A stretch of 64,000 nt of DNA from Kordiimonas sp. SCSIO 12610 (GTDB taxonomy: Bacteria; Pseudomonadota; Alphaproteobacteria; Sphingomonadales; Kordiimonadaceae), in contig NZ_CP073747.1 in NCBI RefSeq assembly GCF_024398015.1, positions 2,180,501 through 2,244,500 of the forward strand. The letters run 5' to 3'. How positions within the stretch are numbered: position 1 is the stretch's first letter; each line of letters begins with the position of its first letter. The translations under genes were made by a program, and so were the position numbers. The notes below the pieces were generated by a model, which did not search any database, was not told the DNA's origin, and saw only the letters and a list, made by a program, of their open reading frames with translations. Of the stretch, positions 25,528 to 33,357 are shown one piece after another.

Positions 25528-26154
25528 ATGATCAAAAACAATCTCTTTTCTGGCTTAATGTTCGTGCTGATTTTTATTGGCACTGCTCAGGCTGGCGCTC
25601 AAAGTAACGATAGAGCTGTTGATGATGTTCAAGGGGCTATCGCCTTCATCGAAGGTTTATCTGATGAAACCATCGCTATCTGGAGCGATACAAACATGAC
25701 CGCGCAAGAGCGCTCTAGCGCCTTTCGCGGCATATTTGAAGATGCAACAGATATTGAGTTACTTGCGAAGGGCATGCTTGGCAGGCACTATCGTTCTGCC
25801 TCTAGCGATCTACGCAAATCCTATATGGCTGCGATGACAAACTATATTATCTTTGAATTTGATAAGCGCATGTCGCAAATCGGATTCAAAAAATTGGCTG
25901 TTACGGGCACAACTCCGGCATCGGGCAAGCGAGGCCACTTGTTTGTACGAACCGAAGTTGACCGTGAAGATGGTGCCCCCTTGTTGGCGGATTGGCGTGT
26001 TCGTAAGAAGAACGGCAAATTTCAAATCGTTAACCTTGAAATTGAAGGCATCAATCTATTGATTACCAATCGGGAGCTTTTTTCTTCACGCATCAAAGAG
26101 GTTGGCCTTGAAGGCCTGATCCAAGAGCTTGAAAATGAAGTGAAGGAAAGCTGA
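25528..26154 (+). CDS. MlaC/Ttg2D-like phospholipid-binding protein
   Basis: 208 residues from ATG 25528, which follows AAGGAT. A signal peptide spans about 1-22. The body matches the MlaC fold: FRGIFEDATDIELLAKGMLG, RHYRSASSDLRKSYMAAMTN and DWRVRKKNGKFQIVNLEIEG. MlaC ferries phospholipids between the outer and inner membranes. No mlaD/E/F genes lie nearby, so it is an orphan that may work with a transporter elsewhere. It is probably co-transcribed with cytochrome c. Confidence 0.88.
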   Translation: MIKNNLFSGLMFVLIFIGTAQAGAQSNDRAVDDVQGAIAFIEGLSDETIAIWSDTNMTAQERSSAFRGIFEDATDIELLAKGMLGRHYRSASSDLRKSYMAAMTNYIIFEFDKRMSQIGFKKLAVTGTTPASGKRGHLFVRTEVDREDGAPLLADWRVRKKNGKFQIVNLEIEGINLLITNRELFSSRIKEVGLEGLIQELENEVKES

Positions 26155-26163
26155 GGTAATCGC

Positions 26164-26694
26164 TCAGACTGTTTCGACTTTACATTTTAATCGAAGGCTT
26201 CCTGCCGTATTATAAAGCGCTGTTTCAAGCGCTTTATATGTATCTGGCTGAATATTTACAGCAAAGCGTGTCCGGTAATCATAACCTTCGTCGCCTTCGC
26301 TTCGTCTACTACTCATCCGCACTATATTCGCGCTATACTTACCAAGAACTTCACTCATTCGCGCGACCAAACCGGGTCGATCACCGCCAGAGAATTCAAC
26401 AACATGGGTGATCACGCTTCCCGCATCTCTGTCAAAGCCATAGCTGGCTGGTGTTAGACTGATTCTGGTATTATCAGGCAAGCCTTGAGCGCGGAGGCCC
26501 TCCTCGATCTCGTTTGCATCAATGTTTGCATTAAATTCAATCAGGCTTGAAAATTCAAACCCTGTTCCAAGAACTGCAAAGCTTGTGTCCGCTAAATTTG
26601 CACCAATTTCAAAGAGATAGCCTGTAATTGTAGCAATATGTCCAACGTCGTCAGAGCCTGTAATTCGCAAAATATAATTCATGTCGTCAGACAT
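26164..26694 (-). CDS. Double-ACT domain regulator (GcvR-like)
   Basis: 176 residues with two ACT domains (about 6-80, starting YILRITGSDDVGHIATITGY, and about 93-170, with HVVEFSGGDRPGLVARMSEV). GcvR proteins modulate glycine-cleavage gene expression by binding a regulator. It is convergent with the mlaC-like gene (9 bases apart) and close to the amino-acid symporter, but the link is only suggestive. The ribosome site is AGGAGAAA. Confidence 0.82.
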   Translation of the reverse strand: MSDDMNYILRITGSDDVGHIATITGYLFEIGANLADTSFAVLGTGFEFSSLIEFNANIDANEIEEGLRAQGLPDNTRISLTPASYGFDRDAGSVITHVVEFSGGDRPGLVARMSEVLGKYSANIVRMSSRRSEGDEGYDYRTRFAVNIQPDTYKALETALYNTAGSLRLKCKVETV

Positions 26695-26789
26695 AACAGT
26701 TTCTCCTGAAACAAAATAACTGGTTTTTTTATATTATTTTGATAAACAAGCGCTCAGATCAACACATATTTTCTCAAAAGGGTATTTTG

Positions 26790-27011
26790 ATGTCCGATAA
26801 ACAACTTCCACACCTCGTATTTGGCGGCCAGGTAAAGGACCCTCAAACACTAGAATTCAACGACCTTAACAAAGTTGATATCGTTGGAATTTTCCCAAGC
26901 TACGCAGAAGCAGAATGTGCATGGCGCAGTGTTAGCCAAGCCAACGTGGACGATGCGATGACAAAGTACGTTATTGTACATCTTCACCGCCTGCTCGAGC
27001 CTGAGGCTTAA
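26790..27011 (+). CDS. DUF4170 protein
   Basis: 73 residues. VFGGQVKDPQTLEFNDLN and SYAEAECAWRSVSQANVDDA, then KYVIVHLHRLLEP, are the DUF4170 pattern, a small alphaproteobacterial family often near sedoheptulose or lipid genes. ATG 26790 follows AAAAGGG; a longer frame from 26739 is less likely. The function is unknown. Confidence 0.85.
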   Translation: MSDKQLPHLVFGGQVKDPQTLEFNDLNKVDIVGIFPSYAEAECAWRSVSQANVDDAMTKYVIVHLHRLLEPEA

Positions 27012-27046
27012 TTCCGTTCAAACTGTTTTGGATTATGTAAATAAAA

Positions 27047-27073
27047 AAGTCTTGGTTATTACGGCCAAGACTT
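27047..27073 (-). terminator. Terminator of the small minus-strand gene
   Basis: AAGTCTTGG-N9-CCAAGACTT stem followed, on the minus strand, by TTTTTTAT. It lies 37 bases past the stop of the 77-residue gene and supports that gene being transcribed. Confidence 0.7.
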
Positions 27074-27109
27074 CATCAAGATATGTCGGGTATCTTCGGC
27101 TAAGTTGAG

Positions 27110-27343
27110 TTAGCGCGTTTGAAAGTAACTATCAATTCCATGATCAATAGTTATTCGCGTATCGTCATATACTCCCATTGTCGCAATTAAAGCACGCCTA
27201 GCTTCTTCTTTATTTGCTGGATGCATACGGTTGAGTTCGAGGGTAACCAATCGGCCCAGTCCCTCATTACTTACAGAATTTAACATTTTTCTATCCATAT
27301 ATTCGCTATTTATACTTTCCACTATTTCACAGGAAGAAAGCAT
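27110..27343 (-). CDS. Small hypothetical protein
   Basis: 77 residues with no recognised domain: VSNEGLGRLVTLELNRMHPA, NKEEARRALIATMG, then an acidic turn. It is soluble. The first ATG has no clear ribosome site; in-frame ATGs at 27298 and 27286 are alternatives. The downstream terminator on the same strand supports a real transcript. Confidence 0.5.
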   Translation of the reverse strand: MLSSCEIVESINSEYMDRKMLNSVSNEGLGRLVTLELNRMHPANKEEARRALIATMGVYDDTRITIDHGIDSYFQTR

Positions 27344-27755
27344 TTTTTTGTCATTTTCATTACAGAATTATAAAATCATCCTGAACACTTATTCCATTTC
27401 GGCTCAGGAACAGAATATCCGCTGATATTAATGGGGCGGCCTTAATATGTGATTAATGGCTGGCGATTCCCTAATTCCACAAGGATATCGCTATCTAAAA
27501 GCGCATAAAACCAACCTCAAATATGTGTGCAGACAGCACGAACACTTAATAAATTAAATGTGATACACTAAAACCATACATGTTCCGATTACGTATACTT
27601 ATCAATAGGTTACCAGGGAGCGCTTTGTAATCAGATGCAGCGCCTTTTTGCTGTAACTCAGCCAACTATTCGGGCTTCGAGTTAAATCGCAGCCACTTAG
27701 ATTGACTTTTTGTAAAATCGAGCATAATCAGGTCGAATAGTTATGGAGTATGTGA
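27344..27755. other. Intergenic region with possible small RNA
   Basis: 412 bases without a gene. AGCGCT-N14-AGCGC followed by CTTTTT (27619-27649) resembles a terminator on the plus strand, although no plus-strand gene precedes it within 600 bases. A small RNA ending here is possible. The hspQ promoter is at the right end. Confidence 0.3.
27702..27728 (+). promoter_or_regulatory. Possible hspQ promoter
   Basis: TTGACT and CATAAT with a 15-base spacer, 28 bases before the hspQ ATG. The spacer is short for sigma-70, so this is tentative. No sigma-32 CCCCAT-type -10 was found. Confidence 0.3.
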
Positions 27756-28100
27756 ATGGACTATAATCCACATATAACAAAAAAAGCACTGTTTGAACTT
27801 GGGCAAGTCGTAAAACACAGGTTGTTTTCATTCCGCGGAGTCATATTTGATGTTGATCCGGAATTTGCCAATAGTGAAGAGTGGTGGGAATCTATTCCAG
27901 CTGATATTAGACCCGAAAAAGGTCAACCTTTTTACCACTTATTAGCTGAGAATGATGACACTACATATGAAGCCTATGTTTCTCAGCAGAATCTATTGCC
28001 TGATGTTAGCGGTGAGCCGGTGAACCACCCTGAAATATCCGAGCTATTTGGATCATTTGACGGCGATAAATATGAAATTACTGGTATTGCCAAGCACTAA
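27756..28100 (+). CDS. hspQ: Heat-shock protein HspQ
   Basis: 114 residues. The motif ALFELGQVVKHRLFSFRGVI (about 10-29), DVDPEFANSEEWW and QPFYHLLAEND, then YEAYVSQQNLLPD matches HspQ/YccV. It binds hemimethylated oriC DNA in E. coli and is a specificity factor for the Lon protease. TGGAGT precedes the start. A long-stem terminator follows. Confidence 0.9.
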   Translation: MDYNPHITKKALFELGQVVKHRLFSFRGVIFDVDPEFANSEEWWESIPADIRPEKGQPFYHLLAENDDTTYEAYVSQQNLLPDVSGEPVNHPEISELFGSFDGDKYEITGIAKH

Positions 28101-28116
28101 AACTTAAATACCAGAC

Positions 28117-28160
28117 AAACAAAAGGCGGCCTTGATATATATTCAGGCCGCCTTTTGTTT
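28117..28160. terminator. Strong bidirectional terminator
   Basis: A 16-bp perfect stem, AAACAAAAGGCGGCCT with AGGCCGCCTTTTGTTT, and a T run on the plus strand. It ends hspQ and also the tiny oxidase-subunit gene that converges on it. Confidence 0.92.
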
Positions 28161-28181
28161 TTGTTGAATGTTCTTTATAAA

Positions 28182-28292
28182 TTAAGCAACAAACATCGCC
28201 AGTAACACAAGAACCACAAGGCAAGCAACAGTGCCTCTGATCATCCACTTTGTGAAACCTTCGAATGTGTTTTCTTGATCTTTAATTTCCAT
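28182..28292 (-). CDS. aa3-type cytochrome c oxidase subunit IV (36 residues)
   Basis: A very short gene. Translation gives MEIKDQENTFEGFTKWMIRG then TVACLVVLVLLAMFVA: a polar head with the family motif x-T-F-x-G-F-x-K followed by one membrane helix. This matches the bacterial aa3-oxidase subunit IV family (36-45 residues), which packs beside the catalytic subunit in the inner membrane. AGGGG lies 7 bases upstream of the ATG. It is an orphan, with no cox genes nearby. Confidence 0.8.
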   Translation of the reverse strand: MEIKDQENTFEGFTKWMIRGTVACLVVLVLLAMFVA

Positions 28293-28406
28293 AACAAACC
28301 CCTAGTATCAAATTCTCTAGTGTACCCCAGCCGCTAGCTCATAGGTTTCTATAGCCGAATAAAAATAAAAGTCCAAGCCCCAAAGACAAACTATCCGCTA
28401 TTAGGT

Positions 28407-29408
28407 TCAATCCTGCATGCATTCCTGCAACATAGCAGGATCAATATTACCGCCGCTGATTACACAAACCGAAACTTTGTCACGCACATCAACTTTGCCT
28501 TTAAGGATAGCCGCCAGTGACACAACACCCCCAGGTTCACCGATCAGCTTTAGCGTATTTGCGGAATAGCTCACCGTTTCACGGACTTCAGCATCACTGA
28601 CCGTTAGCCCCTTGATATTGAGGGCCTGCAAAACGGCAAACGTTAAATGCCCCGGGCTTTGTGACAGGAGAGCATCACATATCGACCGCGCTTCTGGATC
28701 AATCACCTGCAATTCACCCGTTTCAAGCGATCGTTTTGCGTCATCAAAGTCGCTCGGCTCCACAACATAACCATCCATATCAGGGAAATGCTTTTTAAGC
28801 GCAGTGAAGGAACCCGAACTCAGGCCACCGCCGCCGCAATTGATCAACACTTGATCAGGTACAATACCCAGTTTTTCGAGGTCTTCAGCGATTTCCAGAC
28901 CTGCCGTGCCCTGCCCGGCCATAATATGAACATCATCAAAGGAAGGAACAACAATTGCCCCGGTTGCTTCCGCGATTTCACGAGCAATCTCTTCCCGGCT
29001 TTCCTTGAAGCGATCATATAATCTAACATCACCGCCGTACATGCGTGTATTATTAATTTTAATTGTTGGGGCATCTTCTGGCATCACAATAGTGGATTTC
29101 ACCCCCAACAATGCCGAGGCCTTTGCCACACCTTGCGCGTGATTACCGCTTGAAAAAGCAACAACACCGCGTTTTCGCTCCTCTGCCGATAACCGTGATA
29201 TTCTGTTATAGGCACCGCGAAACTTAAACGATCCTGTTAGCTGAAGGCATTCTGGCTTTATAAACACGCGGCCACCAACACGTTCATTTAATAGCTTATT
29301 TTCAAGCAGTGGTGTCCGGTGGGCTACACCGTTAATCTGAGCAGCCGCTCCTACTACATCATCATAATTAATTGGAAGGGTGTTTGTGTCAGGCGCTTTC
29401 ATACTCAT
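28407..29408 (-). CDS. Threonine/serine dehydratase
   Basis: 333 residues, fold type II PLP enzyme. The PLP Lys is in GSFKFRGAYN (Lys62), the substrate Asn loop is SSGNHAQG, and the phosphate loop is CGGGGLSSG (about 190). There is no C-terminal ACT domain, so it is the short, catabolic/serine-racemase-like type. It deaminates threonine or serine to 2-oxo acids; serine racemase activity is an alternative. I chose ATG 29408 after GAGG; the frame could extend to TTG 29411. Confidence 0.9.
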   Translation of the reverse strand: MSMKAPDTNTLPINYDDVVGAAAQINGVAHRTPLLENKLLNERVGGRVFIKPECLQLTGSFKFRGAYNRISRLSAEERKRGVVAFSSGNHAQGVAKASALLGVKSTIVMPEDAPTIKINNTRMYGGDVRLYDRFKESREEIAREIAEATGAIVVPSFDDVHIMAGQGTAGLEIAEDLEKLGIVPDQVLINCGGGGLSSGSFTALKKHFPDMDGYVVEPSDFDDAKRSLETGELQVIDPEARSICDALLSQSPGHLTFAVLQALNIKGLTVSDAEVRETVSYSANTLKLIGEPGGVVSLAAILKGKVDVRDKVSVCVISGGNIDPAMLQECMQD

Positions 29409-29444
29409 CAAACCTCAAAATTTCATTTGTGGTTTCATAGCATA

Positions 29445-29708
29445 CTATGACGAGGAGCCATCATTTTTTTTCTGACGCTGTCGTTCTTTTCTTGCCTGCC
29501 ACCACCGGCCAAAACGAACCTCATTTTTACGCCGAAATCGCCTGACAAATGGAAAATCCACAGACAAAATGATCAGGCCCAACGGAACCATCCAAAACCC
29601 TAAAACTGGCAAAAACCCAAGCAATCCTCCAAAGATACAGAGTATCCCAACAATCAACCTACCCACTCTGCTCGCAGGGGTAACACGGTCAACGTATTTT
29701 TTTACCAT
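29445..29708 (-). CDS. Small two-helix membrane protein
   Basis: 87 residues. Two close hydrophobic helices (about 15-33 and 35-50; RLIVGILCIFGGLLGFLPVL then GFWMVPLGLIILSVDFPFVR) are followed by a strongly basic tail. It resembles the conserved PGPGW-type small membrane proteins of Alphaproteobacteria. It is 36 bases upstream of the dehydratase on the same strand and may be co-transcribed. The function is unknown. Confidence 0.7.
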   Translation of the reverse strand: MVKKYVDRVTPASRVGRLIVGILCIFGGLLGFLPVLGFWMVPLGLIILSVDFPFVRRFRRKNEVRFGRWWQARKERQRQKKNDGSSS

Positions 29709-29790
29709 GAAGTGCTCGTCTCGCTGTTCGTATTATTAATAGTTGATATAGGGATTACCTCAGTTCAATTACAAGGGTTCGGCAGAAAAT

Positions 29791-30645
29791 CTACAAACCA
29801 GTAGTGAAATTACGCCTAATATACGGTGTATGCGAAGGCGATGAAATTTCATTGAAGAGCTTATGGTTGCCTATTATTGCTTCTGAAATTGCTTTTGCGC
29901 TTATCTGGGCATCCATTATCCCATATTCACCCAATCCCTGAATATAATATACTCCAGTTTCCGTTTTCCCAACATCTGGTAAACCAAGCTTATTAACCGC
30001 GATGAACCCCGCTGTTTCATCAACCTGCGAGTTCTTGATCAAACGAGGCCGGTACCGCTTTCGCAATTGCGTATCCAAAGGTCCTAAATATGCACCAGCG
30101 CAAACGATAACCTCCTTCGCAATCACATTGCCCGTGTCGGTTTTCACCCAATAATCGCCATTCTGTTTTTCAATGACTTTCACACGCGCGTCTTCGAATA
30201 TTTTTCCGCCCTTTTCAGCAACCGCATTTGCTTGCCCGAGTAGGAAATCAAGTGGCCGCTCGATTGACAATTGCCCTTCTTCAACAGTCCATTGGATGTT
30301 CAATTCATCCAGTATCGTTTCTGTCAATAATCGAACCTGTTCGGATATTTTAGATAACTCAGCAATTTTCGTGTTTTCGTAAGCTGATTTCAGAATACAT
30401 TTTGTCTGATTTGAAATGCGGCCACTCGCTCCCCAACCAACCTGATTTTGTTCCACAACAACCGCATCAACACCTGCTTTAATCAACTGATAGGCGCAGG
30501 CAATGCCAGCAAAGCCAGCACCGATAATACAAACATGCGCCTTTACCGCCCCTTCAAGCCTTAAAAACCCAGTTGGTAAACTATTTGCCTGCCATGCATC
30601 GCTACTAACACGTCGGTCATTATGGTATCGATCCCGTACCCGCAT
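29791..30645 (-). CDS. Shortened FAD-dependent oxidoreductase (DAO/PuuB-like)
   Basis: 284 residues. The FAD-binding Rossmann motif is VCIIGAGFAGIACAYQL (about 38-54), then VVVEQNQVGWGASGR. Family enzymes of the PuuB/OrdL group are about 430 residues; here the chain passes from the region after VCAGAYLGPLD (about 195-205) almost directly to the C-terminal FAD motif GVYYIQGLGEYGI (about 243-255). Some 100-140 residues of the substrate domain are missing, with no frameshift. The WGASGRNGG motif reads WGASGRISN. It may be a decayed enzyme or a reduced variant. It lies divergent from a PuuD-like gene. Confidence 0.7.
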   Translation of the reverse strand: MRVRDRYHNDRRVSSDAWQANSLPTGFLRLEGAVKAHVCIIGAGFAGIACAYQLIKAGVDAVVVEQNQVGWGASGRISNQTKCILKSAYENTKIAELSKISEQVRLLTETILDELNIQWTVEEGQLSIERPLDFLLGQANAVAEKGGKIFEDARVKVIEKQNGDYWVKTDTGNVIAKEVIVCAGAYLGPLDTQLRKRYRPRLIKNSQVDETAGFIAVNKLGLPDVGKTETGVYYIQGLGEYGIMDAQISAKAISEAIIGNHKLFNEISSPSHTPYIRRNFTTGL

Positions 30646-30756
30646 ATTGTAACAGCCCCCTTAACAATATTTTCATTATCATAAGACCATCATATCTTGT
30701 TACAAGACTAAGTGTGATTAACATCGCTAAATACTATCGATAAGCAGGAGCACACA

Positions 30757-31518
30757 ATGAAACCAGTTATCGGGGTTATATGTGACACCAAAATGATCGG
30801 ATTACATCGTTACCATCAGGTTGGGCACAAATACATTAAGGCGCTTCAGAAAACAGGTAAATGCACGCCGTTACTCATTCCATCCAGTAAAAAGCCGCTT
30901 GAACATGAAGACTTGTTTTCCATATTCGATGGTTTCCTGATCCCTGGTAGTTACAGCAACATCGAACGACATCATTACGGCGAACCACCCGCGCCTATTG
31001 GGGAAAACCAAGACCCGTTAAGAGATGCCACATCCCTTAGCCTAATACGTGCAATCATTAAGAAGAAAGCACCCTTCCTTGCTATTTGTCGAGGATTTCA
31101 AGAATTGAATGTCGCGATGGGCGGTACGCTGCACCCCCGCCTTCATGAAATTGACGGGCGTTTCGATCACCGCGAAAACCTGCACGACCCCATTGAAAAG
31201 CAATATGGCCTCAGCCATAGCGTAAGCTTGGCGAGCGACGGCCTTTTATGCAAACTCACTGCACAGAGCGAGATCATGGTCAATTCGCTGCACGGACAAG
31301 GCGTAAAGGATATTGCCCCCGGCTTGAAGGTCGAAGCAATTGCAGATGATGATACCGTTGAAGCCCTAAGCGTTTATGATACCCACGAAGATAGCCATGA
31401 TTTTGGCCTCGGTGTGCAATGGCATCCTGAATGGCGCGTAAACGCCCATGGACCTTATAAACAAATCTTCAATGGTTTTTTGAAGGCTGCTAAACGCTAC
31501 AGGAAAAATCGCACTTAA
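30757..31518 (+). CDS. Gamma-glutamyl-GABA hydrolase (PuuD-like, class I GATase)
   Basis: 253 residues, peptidase C26 family. The nucleophile elbow is PFLAICRGFQELNVAMGGTL (Cys111), and His223/Glu225 lie in GVQWHPEW; the oxyanion strand is FDGFLIPGSYSN. PuuD frees GABA from gamma-glutamyl-GABA in the putrescine pathway. The divergent neighbour belongs to the PuuB family of the same pathway, so both may be a remnant of it; other puu genes are absent. CAGGAG precedes the ATG. Confidence 0.88.
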   Translation: MKPVIGVICDTKMIGLHRYHQVGHKYIKALQKTGKCTPLLIPSSKKPLEHEDLFSIFDGFLIPGSYSNIERHHYGEPPAPIGENQDPLRDATSLSLIRAIIKKKAPFLAICRGFQELNVAMGGTLHPRLHEIDGRFDHRENLHDPIEKQYGLSHSVSLASDGLLCKLTAQSEIMVNSLHGQGVKDIAPGLKVEAIADDDTVEALSVYDTHEDSHDFGLGVQWHPEWRVNAHGPYKQIFNGFLKAAKRYRKNRT

Positions 31519-31524
31519 AGGAAG

Positions 31525-31599
31525 TGGTGACCCCTACGGGAATCGAACCCGTGTTTCAGCCGTGAAAGGGCCGCGTCCTAACCGCTAGACGAAGGGGCC
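31525..31599 (-). tRNA. tRNA-Glu (anticodon TTC), copy 1
   Basis: 75 nt with encoded CCA. On the minus strand it begins GGCCCCTTCGTCTAGCGG, has the anticodon loop CCTTTCACGG (anticodon TTC) and the T-loop GGTTCGATTCC. The acceptor stem GGCCCCT/AGGGGTC closes with one G-U pair. It is identical to the second copy 32 bases away and shares its promoter. Confidence 0.98.
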
Positions 31600-31631
31600 A
31601 TCTAAAAAGAGGCTGTTGATATTTTCAAGAA

Positions 31632-31706
31632 TGGTGACCCCTACGGGAATCGAACCCGTGTTTCAGCCGTGAAAGGGCCGCGTCCTAACCGCTAGACGAA
31701 GGGGCC
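31632..31706 (-). tRNA. tRNA-Glu (anticodon TTC), copy 2
   Basis: A 75-nt exact duplicate of copy 1, with CCA encoded. It is the promoter-proximal copy of a two-gene transcript. The repeat period is 107 bases. Confidence 0.98.
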
Positions 31707-31754
31707 ATCCTGTTCTTGAAGCGCTACCCTTCGGCAACGTCATCAACGGAGGCT

Positions 31755-31783
31755 TAGATACCCATCCACTTCGCTCCGGTCAA
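31755..31783 (-). promoter_or_regulatory. Sigma-70 promoter of the tRNA-Glu pair
   Basis: On the minus strand, TTGACC and TATCTA are separated by exactly 17 bases. The -10 box lies 49 bases before the first tRNA. A good match for a strong housekeeping promoter. Confidence 0.75.
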
Positions 31784-31862
31784 CCTCTTTTTATATTTTT
31801 ATGACATTAAGTTAATTTAACACAATAAATGAGGCATACTGAATTGATACCACATAAAGAAC

Positions 31863-31889
31863 GTTGCCCCCAATAGTCGCGGGGGCAAC
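31863..31889 (-). terminator. Terminator of the RNA ligase gene
   Basis: GTTGCCCCC-N9-GGGGGCAAC is a perfect 9-bp G/C-rich stem 3 bases after the ligase stop. The T content downstream on the minus strand is modest (GTTCTTT). Confidence 0.65.
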
Positions 31890-31892
31890 ACC

Positions 31893-33065
31893 CTACAGGT
31901 CTTCGACTTCCCAAAGAATATCGATATCTAAACTTGCTTTAAATTCTGACCACTTAGATTGGTTGCCAGTGTTGGTAAGCGCCATTTCAAACATACTTTT
32001 AACAAAATCTGTATTTTCTAGATTATCGAAATTCTTGAAAAATATAGATTTTACTGATGGAGCAACCTTCTGAGACGATAGAGCAAAATCTTTTCGACTC
32101 AGTCCTTTAGCCATAATTATTTGGGCTAAAGCCTCGCACTCATTGGCCACCCTCTTCAGATTATCTATCAAAGCGTCCTGATAAGTAATCAGTTTGTTAC
32201 GACGTTCGTCTGATAAAATACCCAATAGGTCATCTTGATCGCCTTTCAAAATAATCCAAGCAATATCCTTTTCAAATTTGAAATAGGATAGGACCTTATG
32301 GAGATGCAGATACCATTCGCCTTTCAGCTTCGCGAGAACACCATTTTCAAACCAGACGACGCCGCCTTCAATGTTTTTCAGAAACCTGATTTCCTCAAAC
32401 AAAGCCTCTATAGTATCAGCACTGTGCGCCAATGGCTTAACAAATGGAACATCATACTCCGAAGCAATGGCTTCCAAATCAGGGCGGCTGCTATAAATTC
32501 CAGTTTCAGCGCCCCTGATCGCAAGTAATGTCAAAGTCGGTTCCGGGTATTCTACAACAATCCGATTCTCGGTTGAGCAATATTCAAAAATGGCGGTCAA
32601 ACCCCGCGCTGCAAGGTCAATGATCATCTGCTCGTAAGCGGTACCATCATAACGCGCTTTCAACATCAAATGATAATCTTCTGAACCGCGCATACTTGCC
32701 CAATAGACCCGATTATCCAGCTTGGAAATAAAAGGAGCAATCATGGAACCATCCAGTTTTTCAAGAACTATATGGGGTTGTGTCAGATCAAGTACATCTA
32801 AGCTTGTTTCATCAGTCTCCCCAACATTGAAAAACTTATGGAATGCACGACGCGCCACTGTTCCATCCTTATGAAATAAGAGGCCACGACATTCGCGGCG
32901 TAGAGCAGCAACTAAAAGGTCATCATCCTTAAAGGTATGCGAATCCATAAGATGATAATCAACAAGATCAAAGTGCGGGCTTCCTTCACTATGGAAGAAC
33001 TCGTCTTTGCCTTCGATTGCACCAAGAACTTGGCTAATATGGGTAATTTCAGGAAATTTCATCAT
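31893..33065 (-). CDS. T4 Rnl1-type RNA ligase
   Basis: 390 residues. All nucleotidyltransferase motifs are seen: motif I EKLDGS (nucleophile Lys103), RECRGLLFH before it (Arg60-Gly61), motif III IFEY (about 159-162), motif IV EGGVVWF (233-239), motif V AKLKGEWY (Lys246, Lys248), then a helical C-terminal domain. Rnl1 of phage T4 reseals tRNA cut in the anticodon loop by host nucleases. This chromosomal copy lies directly upstream of two tRNA-Glu genes on the same strand. No integrase or phage gene is near. No end-healing kinase/phosphatase partner was seen. The ribosome site is GGGGAG. Confidence 0.88.
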   Translation of the reverse strand: MMKFPEITHISQVLGAIEGKDEFFHSEGSPHFDLVDYHLMDSHTFKDDDLLVAALRRECRGLLFHKDGTVARRAFHKFFNVGETDETSLDVLDLTQPHIVLEKLDGSMIAPFISKLDNRVYWASMRGSEDYHLMLKARYDGTAYEQMIIDLAARGLTAIFEYCSTENRIVVEYPEPTLTLLAIRGAETGIYSSRPDLEAIASEYDVPFVKPLAHSADTIEALFEEIRFLKNIEGGVVWFENGVLAKLKGEWYLHLHKVLSYFKFEKDIAWIILKGDQDDLLGILSDERRNKLITYQDALIDNLKRVANECEALAQIIMAKGLSRKDFALSSQKVAPSVKSIFFKNFDNLENTDFVKSMFEMALTNTGNQSKWSEFKASLDIDILWEVEDL

Positions 33066-33116
33066 TATTATATCTCCCCAATGCTATAGACCTGCCCATT
33101 TGAAGAGATAAAAAAA

Positions 33117-33135
33117 AGCGCCTCAAACAGGCGCT
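33117..33135 (-). terminator. Terminator of the alaC-hom-glpX-recJ operon
   Basis: AGCGCCT-N5-AGGCGCT stem followed on the minus strand by eight or so T residues. It lies 220 bases past the recJ stop; the intervening stretch (33136-33357) holds no other feature I can see. Confidence 0.8.
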
Positions 33136-33357
33136 AAATAAAAAGAATTCATGCTACGCCAAAATCACATAAGAAAACGTTCCGTCGAATTACAAAAATC
33201 CGCGGAAGTAGAATTATTCGATCTTATGTCAAAATGTACAAACATAACGCGCAGCTATTTACACGGATAAAGAGTATCTGTCAAACGGTCATCATAAAAA
33301 TGATAAATCAGCCTATTCAAAATCAAATACATACAGAAATAAAAATCAAAAAATTCT

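Noticed and set aside
31525-31706. Direct repeat that could be an attachment site or insertion footprint
   Set aside because: It is fully explained by two complete, identical tRNA-Glu genes; no integrase or other repeat copy was found.
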